Positions 16,855 to 24,619 of a stretch of DNA of 24,958 nt are shown here, one piece after another; position 1 is the stretch's first letter, and every line of letters begins with the position of its first letter. This DNA is from JANRKH01 sp033763595 (lineage in GTDB: Bacteria > Pseudomonadota > Alphaproteobacteria > Rickettsiales > Rickettsiaceae), in the NCBI GenBank assembly GCA_033763595.1, contig JANRKH010000062.1, forward strand, positions 1 through 24,958, read 5' to 3'. A program made the position numbers and the translations under genes. The notes under the pieces were generated by a model. It did no database searches and was not told the origin of the DNA. It saw only the letters and a list, made by a program, of their open reading frames with translations.

Positions 16855-16964
16855 ATACCAAATCTCTAGAATTAAATAATACTAGGAGCAAGTCACGAAG
16901 CCTACTCTCGTGTAAGCCTTTAGCGACGAGCTAGAAGAAAGTACTTAAAAATGGGATTTGGCAT
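16855..16964 (+). repeat. hairpin element A, full copy after the glycosyltransferase
   Basis: The ends read ATACCAAATCTCT and TGGGATTTGGCAT, the family termini with a few changes. The interior shares AATAATACTAGGAGC, GAAGCCTACT, AGCGACGAG and AGTACTTAAAAA with the copy at 15144-15248, in the same direct orientation. It starts 21 nt after the glycosyltransferase stop codon. With the 15144 copy it brackets the glycosyltransferase gene. Confidence 0.85.
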
Positions 16965-17130
16965 AACCTATCCCACAGAATGTGTATATAATACAAGCAC
17001 GCTAAAAATATGGGTTATGAGTAAATTCTTGGCAGCTCCGGAAATTATATATTATACAAACCATATTCAAACAAAAATCATTAACAATTATTATTGTAGC
17101 TAAATAATACATTGATTTTATTTAAAAAAT

Positions 17131-17283
17131 ATGTTTAATATCGCTTTGTTATTAGTTATACTTACTACAATTCCTATTTTTAATTGTAATATTGTAATAG
17201 TATGTAATAGTATTTCAAGTTTTGAAGGGTTTTTGGATGATGTTTCAATGAAAACTGTTGACTTAATATTAAAAATAAGTTAA
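17131..17283 (+). CDS. possible 50-residue hydrophobic small protein
   Basis: An ATG at 17131 opens a 50-codon frame to TAA at 17281-17283. The N-terminus MFNIALLLVILTTIPIFNCN looks like a membrane anchor or lipoprotein-type signal with a Cys at residue 19. The remainder (ISSFEGFLDDVSMKTVDL) is unremarkable. No convincing ribosome binding site precedes it (AAAAAAT only), and AT-rich DNA yields hydrophobic frames by chance. It resembles no family that I know. Confidence 0.2.
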   Translation: MFNIALLLVILTTIPIFNCNIVIVCNSISSFEGFLDDVSMKTVDLILKIS

Positions 17284-17416
17284 AAGAGCTACCAATTATT
17301 ATTACTAAAATAATCTTTGGACACCTAGAGAATTAACTTACTTTTCATACCTAAACATAAAATAGTCATAATATTAATTTATTTACAAAATACATGCGAA
17401 AAACACTTGAAAAATA

Positions 17417-17436
17417 AAATTATGGCAGCATAATTT
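17417..17436. promoter_or_regulatory. inverted repeat in the ctrA leader
   Basis: AAATTATG (17417-17424) and CATAATTT (17429-17436) are perfect complements around a 4-nt GCAG spacer, about 160 nt before the ctrA start. It could be a dimeric-regulator operator or a weak hairpin. No T-run follows, so a terminator is unlikely. Confidence 0.35.
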
Positions 17437-17537
17437 CGTAAATCTTGCAAGAAACATTGGGTCATAAAATTGGCTACGACGCAAGAAAGAATATTAACAC
17501 GCCTAGACGAAAAGATCACTTTTGCAAAACTTTTGTT

Positions 17538-17567
17538 TTGACGTTCTTAAAAAAACTGGTCTTAATT
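17538..17567 (+). promoter_or_regulatory. candidate ctrA promoter
   Basis: TTGACG (17538-17543) is a strong -35 match; 17-18 nt further on, CTTAAT or TTAATT (17561-17567) is a modest -10. The start would fall just before the ribosome site AAAGGAT and the ATG at 17597. TTAAC at 17566-17570 also occurs here, but no second TTAA sits at the 7-nt spacing of a canonical CtrA box, so autoregulation at this site is not shown. Confidence 0.35.
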
Positions 17568-17596
17568 AACAATTTAAAATTAAACAAAGGATAAAT

Positions 17597-18298
17597 ATGA
17601 GAGCTTTAATAATTGAAGATGATCCAGCTACAAGACGATATCTTGAGCTTGCACTTGCATCTGAGGGGGTTGTGTGCGATTCTGCCCAGCTTGGTGAAGA
17701 TGGGCTGGAGGTCGCAAAAGTGTATAATTACGACATAGTAATTCTTGACCTTATGCTTCCTGATATTGATGGATATGAGGTCCTCCTGAGACTTAGATCT
17801 GCAAAAGTAAAAATACCTATTCTGATTTTATCGGGTCTTTCAGCGGCTGACCAAAAAATTAAAGGACTAGGCTTTGGTGCTGATGATTATTTGACAAAAC
17901 CTTTCAACAAAGGAGAATTAATTGCAAGGATTCAAGCTATTGTCAGAAGATCTAAAGGTCATTCAGAATCTGTTATTAGATTTGACAAAGTCGCTATTAA
18001 CCTTGATACAAGAGCAGTCGAAGTGGAAGGTAAGCCAGTACATCTCACCAATAAGGAATATGCAATATTAGAGCTTCTTGCAATGAGAAAGGGCACAGTG
18101 CTAACTAAGGAAATGTTTCTAAATCATTTATACGGTGGCATGGACGAGCCGGAAATTAAAATAATAGACGTTTTTGTTTGTAAGCTACGAAAAAAACTGG
18201 CAGATCTTGCTGGAGGAACAAACTATATTGAGACTGTTTGGGGTAGAGGATATATGCTTAAAGACTTTGAATTTGTAGAAGCATCGATTCCTGCATAA
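17597..18298 (+). CDS. ctrA: cell-cycle response regulator CtrA
   Basis: The 233-residue protein is an OmpR-class response regulator. The receiver domain (1-118) has acidic residues E7, D8 and D9, phospho-acceptor D51 in ILDLMLPDIDGYE, and K101 in DDYLTKPF. The C-terminal winged helix (about 128-225) contains HLTNKEYAILELLAMRKGTV, TKEMFLNHLYGGMDEPEIKI and NYIETVWGRGYML, almost the alphaproteobacterial CtrA consensus. CtrA binds TTAA-N7-TTAAC sites and controls cell-cycle and division genes; in Rickettsiales it is retained and linked to development and stress genes. It is phosphorylated by the CckA-ChpT relay, whose genes are not in this window. A good AAAGGAT ribosome site precedes the ATG. 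The gene stands alone, with a terminator-like hairpin straight after the stop. Confidence 0.96.
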   Translation: MRALIIEDDPATRRYLELALASEGVVCDSAQLGEDGLEVAKVYNYDIVILDLMLPDIDGYEVLLRLRSAKVKIPILILSGLSAADQKIKGLGFGADDYLTKPFNKGELIARIQAIVRRSKGHSESVIRFDKVAINLDTRAVEVEGKPVHLTNKEYAILELLAMRKGTVLTKEMFLNHLYGGMDEPEIKIIDVFVCKLRKKLADLAGGTNYIETVWGRGYMLKDFEFVEASIPA

Positions 18299-18301
18299 TT
18301 T

Positions 18302-18328
18302 TATTCTCCTGAGAATATTATTTAATTC
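18302..18328 (+). terminator. ctrA terminator-like hairpin
   Basis: TATTCTC (18302-18308) and GAGAATA (18311-18317) are perfect complements; with a 4-nt loop the stem is 6 bp. It is followed by TTATTTAATT, a partial T-run. It lies 4 nt after the ctrA stop. The AT-rich stem is weak, but its position fits. Confidence 0.5.
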
Positions 18329-18396
18329 TGGTGCTTGGTATTATAAATGGCTATGGAAGGCTAATAATTCTAGTTTTGAGTTTTGCCTGGTGGACC

Positions 18397-18857
18397 ATAT
18401 ACTATAGATTCCAGCTTCCGCGGGAATGACAGTGTGAGGACTTAAACGCTGTTGTCATCCCCGTGAAAACGGGGATCCAGGGAATATAATTCTTCTAGAT
18501 TCCCGCATACGCGGGAATGACAGTGTGAGGACTTAAACGCTGTTGTCATCCCCTCGAAGGAGGGGATCCAGGAAAGATAAAAAAGACTAGATTCCCGCCT
18601 CCGCGGGAATGACAGTGTGAGGACTTAAGCGCTGTTGTCATCCCCGTGAAAACGGGGATCCAGGGAATATAAAAACTAGATTCCCGCCTCCGCGGGAATG
18701 ACAGTGTGAGGACTTAAGCGCTGTTGTCATCCCCGTGAAAACGGGGATCCAGGAAACATAATTCTTCTAGATTCCCGCCTTCGCGGGAATGGGAGAGAGG
18801 GCGCGGGAATGTCAGAGAAGGGAAGCTGGAATGACAAAAGTGGCAGCTGGAATGACA
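18397..18857. repeat. GC-rich palindromic repeat field 3 (reversed)
   Basis: This is the same family as fields 1 and 2 but in the opposite orientation: units run ATTCCCGCC/GGCGGGAAT palindrome, GACAGTGTGAGGACTTAA, GCGCTGTTGTCATCCCC, then GGGGATCCAGG. Four or five units occur, with second-palindrome loops GTGAAAAC or TCGAAGGA. Near 18780-18850 it degrades into single-arm copies (GCTGGAATGAC). It lies between the convergent ctrA and ettA genes, where bidirectional hairpins could stop read-through from both sides. Confidence 0.95.
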
Positions 18858-18858
18858 A

Positions 18859-20526
18859 TTAAGCTAATTTTTTGTGCTTATATTTCTTATTATCAATATC
18901 AACGCCGTGATGCTTGAGCATATATTCTTGGTAATCAACGAAATTACCTTCAAACCAAGTTGCATTTCCATCTCCGTCAAATGCTATAATGTGAGTTGCA
19001 ATCCTATCTAGAAACCATCTGTCATGGGATATAACCATAACACATCCTGCATAATCTAAGATCGCATCCTCAAGGCCCCTTAAAGTGTCAACGTCAAGAT
19101 CATTTGATGGCTCATCGAGCAATATTACATTATATGCTTCTTTTAACAATTTTGCTATATGGACTCTGTTTCTCTCGCCACCTGAAAGCTGTCCCACTTT
19201 TTTTTGCTGATCTCCACCCTTAAAATTAAACGCAGAGCAATATGCTCTGCTCTTTATGATCCTATCGCCGAAATGCATCTCATCTAAACCACCAGAAACT
19301 TCCTGCCAAACAGTCTTGGAATCATCTAAATGATCTCTTGATTGATCAACATAGCCAAGTTTAACTGATGGCCCTATTCTCAGTTCTCCTGTATCAGGTT
19401 TTTCTATACCGGTAATCATTTTAAACAAAGTTGTTTTACCGGCTCCATTCGGACCAATAATCCCAACTATAGATCCTGGCTGCATCTTAAAGCTAAAATC
19501 TTTTAACAAAGCTCTATCGCCAAAATTTTTTGAAATATTATTTGCCTCAATTACAAGATCTCCAAGCTTAGGGCCGTTGGGTATAACTATTTGCGCCGCT
19601 GTTACGACTTTTTCTCGAGTTTTATTTAGCAGCTCCTGGTATGCATCAATCCTAGCTTTGCTTTTTGCTTGACGAGCTTTTGGGGACTGGCGAATCCATT
19701 CAAGCTCTCTTTTTAATTGCTTTGTTCTATCGCTTTCTTCTTTTTCTTCTCCCTCAAGCTTTTTTTGCTTTTGCTCGAGCCATGCTGAGTAATTCGAATG
19801 CCACGGAACACATGTACCGCGATCTATTTCCAAAATCCACTCAGTTACTTTGTCAAGAAAATATCTATCGTGAGTAATTGCGATAACAGTACCTTTATAA
19901 TCTGACAAATATTTTTCAAGCCATGAGACTGATTCAGCGTCAAGGTGGTTAGTTGGCTCGTCAAGCAAAAGCATATCTGGTTTTTCGAGTAATAGTTTAC
20001 ATAATGCTATTCTTCTTTTTTCGCCTCCTGAAATCTTTGAAACACTTGCATCTTTTGGAGGGCACCTTAGTGCATTCATTGCGATTTCAACTTCGCGTTC
20101 AAGATTCCATAAATCTTGAGCATCTATTTTCTCTTGCAAATCAGCCTGTATCATAAGTAACTCGTTCATTTCTTCATCTGACATTTCCTCAGAAAATCTT
20201 GCACTTACCTGGTTGAATTGATCTAGAAGGTCCCTTTTTTCCCCAAGACTATGCATTATATTTTCATAAACATTTTTGCTTTCGTCTAACCTTGGCTCTT
20301 GTGGCAGATACCCTATTTTCACTCCTTCTGCGGCCCATGCTTCTCCGTCGAATTCCTTATCTACCCCAGCGATTATTCGTAGTAAAGTCGATTTACCTGC
20401 CCCGTTATGACCTATAATTCCTATTTTTGCACCTGGAATGAATGATAAATATGTTTCTTTGATAATCTGCTTGCCATTGATGGTTTTAGTGAGACCCTTC
20501 ATAACATAGACATATTGATAAGACAC
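18859..20526 (-). CDS. ettA: energy-dependent translational throttle protein EttA (ABC-F)
   Basis: The 555-residue soluble ABC-F ATPase has two ABC domains in one chain and no membrane segments. ABC1 has Walker A GHNGAGKST (39-47), signature SGGEK (166-170) and Walker B LLLDEPTNHLD with E190. ABC2 has Walker A GPNGAGKTT (358-366), signature LSGGERNRV and LLDEPSNDLD. The arm insertion (about 95-140) and the linker PtIM region (about 240-320), which touches P-site tRNA, match EttA. EttA binds the ribosomal E site and gates entry into elongation according to the ATP/ADP ratio. The start codon is GTG at 20524-20526, preceded by AGAAGGAA. The resulting N-terminus (MSYQYVYVMKGL) aligns with E. coli EttA, so GTG is preferred over the ATG eight codons later. 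It is convergent with ctrA. Confidence 0.95.
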   Translation of the reverse strand: MSYQYVYVMKGLTKTINGKQIIKETYLSFIPGAKIGIIGHNGAGKSTLLRIIAGVDKEFDGEAWAAEGVKIGYLPQEPRLDESKNVYENIMHSLGEKRDLLDQFNQVSARFSEEMSDEEMNELLMIQADLQEKIDAQDLWNLEREVEIAMNALRCPPKDASVSKISGGEKRRIALCKLLLEKPDMLLLDEPTNHLDAESVSWLEKYLSDYKGTVIAITHDRYFLDKVTEWILEIDRGTCVPWHSNYSAWLEQKQKKLEGEEKEESDRTKQLKRELEWIRQSPKARQAKSKARIDAYQELLNKTREKVVTAAQIVIPNGPKLGDLVIEANNISKNFGDRALLKDFSFKMQPGSIVGIIGPNGAGKTTLFKMITGIEKPDTGELRIGPSVKLGYVDQSRDHLDDSKTVWQEVSGGLDEMHFGDRIIKSRAYCSAFNFKGGDQQKKVGQLSGGERNRVHIAKLLKEAYNVILLDEPSNDLDVDTLRGLEDAILDYAGCVMVISHDRWFLDRIATHIIAFDGDGNATWFEGNFVDYQEYMLKHHGVDIDNKKYKHKKLA

Positions 20527-20714
20527 TGATTTCCTTCTTGATTCACTTATTAAGGCTGATCATATATAATTTTCATCAAATTGCAAGAATAGTTGGGTGT
20601 GTATTTTTACCTCGCATTAGGAATTATCGAACTAATCTGACGCACAAATAGTTAAAATATATTTAATTTATGTATTAAGATATTTAAATATATATAACAC
20701 AAATAATCATTATA

Positions 20715-21272
20715 ATGAGTATATTATCTCAAATTCAAGACGCTATTTCATCTTTGATTGGGCTGAAGAGGCAGAATAATAAGTCAATTAACAATAATTC
20801 TGGATCATTTTTTGGTCTAATTAAAAATTTGTTCCTTGGATCTAAAAAGAATAATAAAGCAACCGACTCTAAGAATGCAAAACTAGTTGATAAAAGTAAG
20901 CTGGGAGGCTCGAATAACGAGGATCCATCTCAAGCCAATTCCAGCTTGCTACAACAAAAACAGCAAACATATAATTTACGAAAATCTACAGCCTACCCAG
21001 ATAGACGTAACAATATGGAAGCTAAAGATGATATCGTAAAGGGATTGGAGCAAAAAAATATATTAAAGCAATTCCCACCATCTAGTAGAAAAATACTAAA
21101 GACCGTACAACAACAACGAGAAGCAAGAGCAAAAGCTGCAGCTGAAACGATTAGACATAAATACGATCATCAACCACTATTGACAAAGGACACTCAAATC
21201 CAAGAGGCAGGTATAAGCACTGCAAAAGCCAAGCAGCTTGCGCAAGAGAGCAAGACAAGTCAGCTAAGTTAA
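20715..21272 (+). CDS. hypothetical polar protein, 185 aa
   Basis: I do not recognise this protein. The N-terminus MSILSQIQDAISSLIGL and the segment SFFGLIKNLFLG (about 32-43) look like amphipathic helices, but no true membrane span or signal peptide is present. The middle is Asn/Ser/Lys-rich and probably disordered, with QQKQQT and later QQQREARAKAAAETIRHKYD, a short helical stretch. There is no Cys. It is transcribed divergently from ettA across a 188-nt AT-rich gap and ends about 80 nt before the small membrane protein gene. The start ATG lacks a clear ribosome site. Composition (Asn, Gln, Lys and Ser rich, helical patches) is compatible with a lineage-specific or secreted protein. The length of the open frame supports a real gene, but function is unknown. 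Confidence 0.65.
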   Translation: MSILSQIQDAISSLIGLKRQNNKSINNNSGSFFGLIKNLFLGSKKNNKATDSKNAKLVDKSKLGGSNNEDPSQANSSLLQQKQQTYNLRKSTAYPDRRNNMEAKDDIVKGLEQKNILKQFPPSSRKILKTVQQQREARAKAAAETIRHKYDHQPLLTKDTQIQEAGISTAKAKQLAQESKTSQLS

Positions 21273-21355
21273 TTAGTCTAATCTAATTTATAGAGTCTTG
21301 TTGCCACTTCGCCAAAAATAAAATAAGATCAGTCTCGAAACCATGAAACACAAGC

Positions 21356-21793
21356 ATGAGCGAAACGGAAATTTTATTATTCGTATTTATAGATACTTTA
21401 ACCTCCCATTTAGTATTCATGACTAATTTTGAAATCGGTATATATGCCGCACTTACATTAAGTAACATTTCAAAATATAAGGTATTAGCGTCAGGATTTT
21501 TAGGTGTATTACTTGGTTTATCAATAAATTATTTTTTAGGAATGATGGTCGCAAACGCACTTGCTGCCCCCTCTATTGTGAATTTAGAAGCCAAAAACCC
21601 GACTTACAAAAAAAATAGAAATATTTTGAGTAGTTTTATTAATAGTTACTCTATGATACTCGTAATTTTTGGTTTTATCTCGATTTACTCCAAAGTCTTA
21701 AGTTTTTTTGCTGGATTTTCAAAAAGCAAATTCCCTTTTGTCATTTGCGGGATATCGTTTGTAAAAATGCTTTTTTATAATTTGAATATATGA
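21356..21793 (+). CDS. small multi-pass membrane protein, coupled to addB
   Basis: The 145-residue protein has about four hydrophobic stretches (roughly 5-35, 43-70, 95-115 and 120-140) and a central polar loop with KNPTYKKNRN. The pattern of an N-terminal hydrophobic pair followed by a Gly-rich stretch (ASGFLGVLLGLSINYFLGMM) faintly recalls small VTT/DedA (YqaA-type) proteins, but I cannot assign it. Its TGA stop overlaps the addB ATG in an ATGA arrangement (21790-21793), indicating translational coupling, so it probably shares an mRNA with addB. There is only a poor ribosome site before ATG 21356. A nearby upstream ATG (21342) is in another frame. Confidence 0.75.
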   Translation: MSETEILLFVFIDTLTSHLVFMTNFEIGIYAALTLSNISKYKVLASGFLGVLLGLSINYFLGMMVANALAAPSIVNLEAKNPTYKKNRNILSSFINSYSMILVIFGFISIYSKVLSFFAGFSKSKFPFVICGISFVKMLFYNLNI

Positions 21794-24435
21794 AAATTGT
21801 TTATACAAATCCAAGAGAAAATTACCTTTATAGTGCCTCTAAAATAATTGTTGATTTATTAGAATCTGAGCAATCTTTTTCTAATATAAAGGTTATTCTG
21901 CCAAATTTTTTTGAAGCTGAGTTATTTAAAGACTTTCTTCAAAATGCTTGCAGAGAAATTTATGGTACAAATTCGTTAATTGCACCGAATATTACCACCT
22001 CAAGCCAGTATATATCAGATATAATAATAGGAGATAGTGCTATCAAAGCACGTTTGGAGCAAATTCTAATAATGGCGCGCATAATTAAGGATTGCGATCA
22101 AATCAACTACAGAATCATAGATGCAATTTCAATCGCAAAAGAGATTGTAGGATTATACTGGAAATTGAAAAAAAATCTGACAAATCTAGGTGAAATAGAT
22201 GAATGGGCTCAGGAAGATTTAGCGGAACATTGGTGGCTAACATCGCATTTTTTAAAATTTTGCTTTACGAATTTTGAACAGCAAATCTCCGGCAAGAATA
22301 TATTGCTTGAGTCATCTAAGCCAAAGTCAGTAATTACCGTAGGTATAACTGAAGATATCAAATTAATCAGGGAATATACATCAAAGAATCAGATAGATCA
22401 TTTATCTATATTTCCTCCATTGGTTTTAGAAAAAAATAAGCAAATGCGGGAGCAGTGTTGTATTAGATACTTGCAAAAATTTTATCCGCCAGATGCGATT
22501 GAAGATAATAACACTAATGCTAGCAGAGAAGATTCTAAGGAGATAATTTTACATGAATTCTACGACGTTTTTGATGAAGCTGATTTTTTATACAAAAAAA
22601 TAATATCTATAACAAATAGCACAATTTCTATAGTCACTAATAATAGCTTTTTAGAAAATTTACTGACTATTAAGCTTAAATCATCTCAAATTCCGTACTA
22701 TTCCTCTTTCGGCTTTAAATATCTTGAATTTGATGAATCTGCCCTGTTCCTTGCTATTGCAAGATTGAAATCTGAAAGAGGCTCTATAGAATCTTTAACT
22801 ACCCTAATTACATCAAAGTTAATTTACAAAAATCATCATATACAAAAGTTTCTAGAAGAGCTGAATGATGCTGGTAGATTCTATGAGAATATTGAAGAAA
22901 TACTGCTTGATAACAAGTCATTTACGCAAAATGAACTGCTTAAAATACTTAATGAGTGGCTATTATTTGAAGGCCAAGAACTCAAGGCAATTCTTGCAAA
23001 AAATTACGATATATTCAAAAAAATATACAAAACACTAGGCCTTACAAGCAAAATAAAAGATGCCGAAAAGTTTAAATATTTCATCGAATCTGTATTGGCT
23101 CTTAAGTGCAATAATTTTGATGTTTCGCTCGAAGAATATTTAATCTACATCTCTAGAATCTTGAGCATTAAAAACACAATGCCATATGAAAGAGGCGCAG
23201 AGGTATATATTCTTAAGCATGAGGATTCTTTATTGATTGATACAGATTTGGTAATGTTTGCGGATTTTAACCAAGAATCTATTATAACAAATCCCGTTGA
23301 AGAAGAATGGCTTTCTAGCAAAATTCTCAAAAAGCTTCTAGTTATATCTCAAAGTGAGAGTTTTGACAAAATTGCTTATTACATCCAAAATAAGCTTAAC
23401 AAATTTCTAGTGATTTTTTCGAGAGCAAAATATTCTAAAGGAACAGAACAAGAGATATGTACGGTGTTAAACGATTATGATCATAAAATAATAAGATACC
23501 CTAAACAAACATGCGCATATCAGGCAAATCTTGCAGCATACTCAAGCATTGACGAAGAATCATCTCTACAACAAAATAATTTAGATTCAAACCCACGCTT
23601 TCATAACAAAGAATTTAATGCCAATACTGAGAAACAATTATCCGTCGATTTATCGCAAATGCCTAAAATCTTGTATGCTACCAATATAGAAATGTTACTT
23701 AGAAGTCCTTACGGCTTTTTTGCTAGAAAAATACTAGAGCTGAAACCAAAGAAAAATATACTCTCACAAATATCGAATGCAGATTTTGGGTCCGTCATTC
23801 ATAAAATAATTGAAGAAAATACCAAGACAGATTTTAGCGAACAATTAATCATAGATGACACTCTAACTAAAAGAGGGATTTATAATTTTTATAAATTACT
23901 TTGGAATGATGCGATTAAGTCAATTCTCGCGGAAATTAATATATTTGATATAAAAATCAAGGAATTAGGTGGGGTGATATTTAGCGAAATTGAGGGAGCA
24001 TTTGTAATTACACTAGATAAAAAAGACATAGAAATTAGAGCGATAGCTGACAGAATAGAAGTTTTGCCAGATAAAATTAGAATAGTGGATTTTAAAACTG
24101 GCGCACCTCCAACAAAAAAAGATTTACTTTGTGGTAAATCACCTCAGCTTATGATTGAAGCGATGATATATAAACATAATGGCTTCAAGGATATAATATT
24201 TGACCAAGCAAAAAAAGTTGAGCTTGTATTCATAAAAATTAACACTAGAGAACCATATACTGAAGAGAATATAATAAGTATAAATATAGAAGATATATAT
24301 TCCCATGAAGTACATTTAAGAAAGTTCTTAGATTATTATTACTCTTATGAGCAGCAATTTAGTCCAAATCCTCTTCCGGAATTCTGGCAAACAAAATTCG
24401 ATGAATATGAGCATTTTAGGCATAATATTTTCTAA
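21790..24435 (+). CDS. addB: double-strand break repair protein AddB (alphaproteobacterial type)
   Basis: The 881-residue protein is an AddB-like subunit of the AddAB helicase-nuclease, which resects DNA ends and feeds RecA-dependent repair. The N-terminal part keeps the helicase-like fold but has no intact Walker A (the equivalent region reads KVILPNFFEAELF), as known for alphaproteobacterial AddB. The C-terminal PD-(D/E)XK nuclease (about 630-870) has FGSVIHKIIEE (H671), ADRIEVLPDKIRIVDFKTGA with D767 and K769, and SPQLMIEAMIY supplying the conserved Gln. I see no four-Cys iron-sulfur cluster. The length is shorter than the roughly 1000 residues usual in free-living relatives. The start overlaps the upstream membrane-protein stop. 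addA, normally the next gene, is not here; an opposite-strand gene follows instead. Confidence 0.85.
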   Translation: MKIVYTNPRENYLYSASKIIVDLLESEQSFSNIKVILPNFFEAELFKDFLQNACREIYGTNSLIAPNITTSSQYISDIIIGDSAIKARLEQILIMARIIKDCDQINYRIIDAISIAKEIVGLYWKLKKNLTNLGEIDEWAQEDLAEHWWLTSHFLKFCFTNFEQQISGKNILLESSKPKSVITVGITEDIKLIREYTSKNQIDHLSIFPPLVLEKNKQMREQCCIRYLQKFYPPDAIEDNNTNASREDSKEIILHEFYDVFDEADFLYKKIISITNSTISIVTNNSFLENLLTIKLKSSQIPYYSSFGFKYLEFDESALFLAIARLKSERGSIESLTTLITSKLIYKNHHIQKFLEELNDAGRFYENIEEILLDNKSFTQNELLKILNEWLLFEGQELKAILAKNYDIFKKIYKTLGLTSKIKDAEKFKYFIESVLALKCNNFDVSLEEYLIYISRILSIKNTMPYERGAEVYILKHEDSLLIDTDLVMFADFNQESIITNPVEEEWLSSKILKKLLVISQSESFDKIAYYIQNKLNKFLVIFSRAKYSKGTEQEICTVLNDYDHKIIRYPKQTCAYQANLAAYSSIDEESSLQQNNLDSNPRFHNKEFNANTEKQLSVDLSQMPKILYATNIEMLLRSPYGFFARKILELKPKKNILSQISNADFGSVIHKIIEENTKTDFSEQLIIDDTLTKRGIYNFYKLLWNDAIKSILAEINIFDIKIKELGGVIFSEIEGAFVITLDKKDIEIRAIADRIEVLPDKIRIVDFKTGAPPTKKDLLCGKSPQLMIEAMIYKHNGFKDIIFDQAKKVELVFIKINTREPYTEENIISINIEDIYSHEVHLRKFLDYYYSYEQQFSPNPLPEFWQTKFDEYEHFRHNIF

Positions 24436-24490
24436 AATCATCCACTAATGAATTTAAATTTTACTCATAATATAATATGCAAAGAATTGA

Positions 24491-24575
24491 AATGTCTATT
24501 CTCATTTTAAATACTTACTTACAGCGCGCCTAATACTTATAGTATTATAAGGCTTCTTGGCTTGCTTCCGGTATC
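24491..24575 (-). repeat. hairpin element A, diverged copy
   Basis: On the minus strand the text reads GATACCGGAAGC, AAGAAGCCTTATAATA, AGTATTAGGCGCGCTG and GTATTTAAAATGAGAAT, following the order of blocks in the copy at 15144 (GGAGCGAGG, GAAGCCTA, CTAGGTGAGCG, GTACTTAAAAATGGGAT). It is more diverged than the others. It lies 44 nt after the Rpn-like gene stop, in the sense of that gene, and 56 nt after the end of addB on the opposite strand. Confidence 0.6.
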
Positions 24576-24619
24576 ATATAGTTTTCGGATCCAGTATTCC
24601 ATTCCAATAACACTATATG

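Larger units (their letters stand above)
16965..17596. other. long AT-rich leader region upstream of ctrA
   Basis: This 632-nt interval has no recognised gene. It holds a weak 50-codon ORF (17131-17283), a TTAA-N7-TTAA pair at 17269-17283 that matches the spacing of the CtrA box but lacks the final C, a perfect 8-bp inverted repeat (17417-17436) and a promoter-like pair (17538-17567). In such AT-rich DNA the TTAA match may be chance. The length suggests a complex ctrA control region or decayed DNA. Confidence 0.4.

Noticed and set aside
17269..17283. CtrA box upstream of ctrA
   Set aside because: TTAA-N7-TTAA is present but lacks the final C and is over 300 nt from the start; in DNA this AT-rich it may be chance, so it is not claimed as a site.
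19665..20156. Plus-strand frames opposite ettA
   Set aside because: They are antisense to intact ABC-F motifs, with no ribosome sites and no recognisable product.
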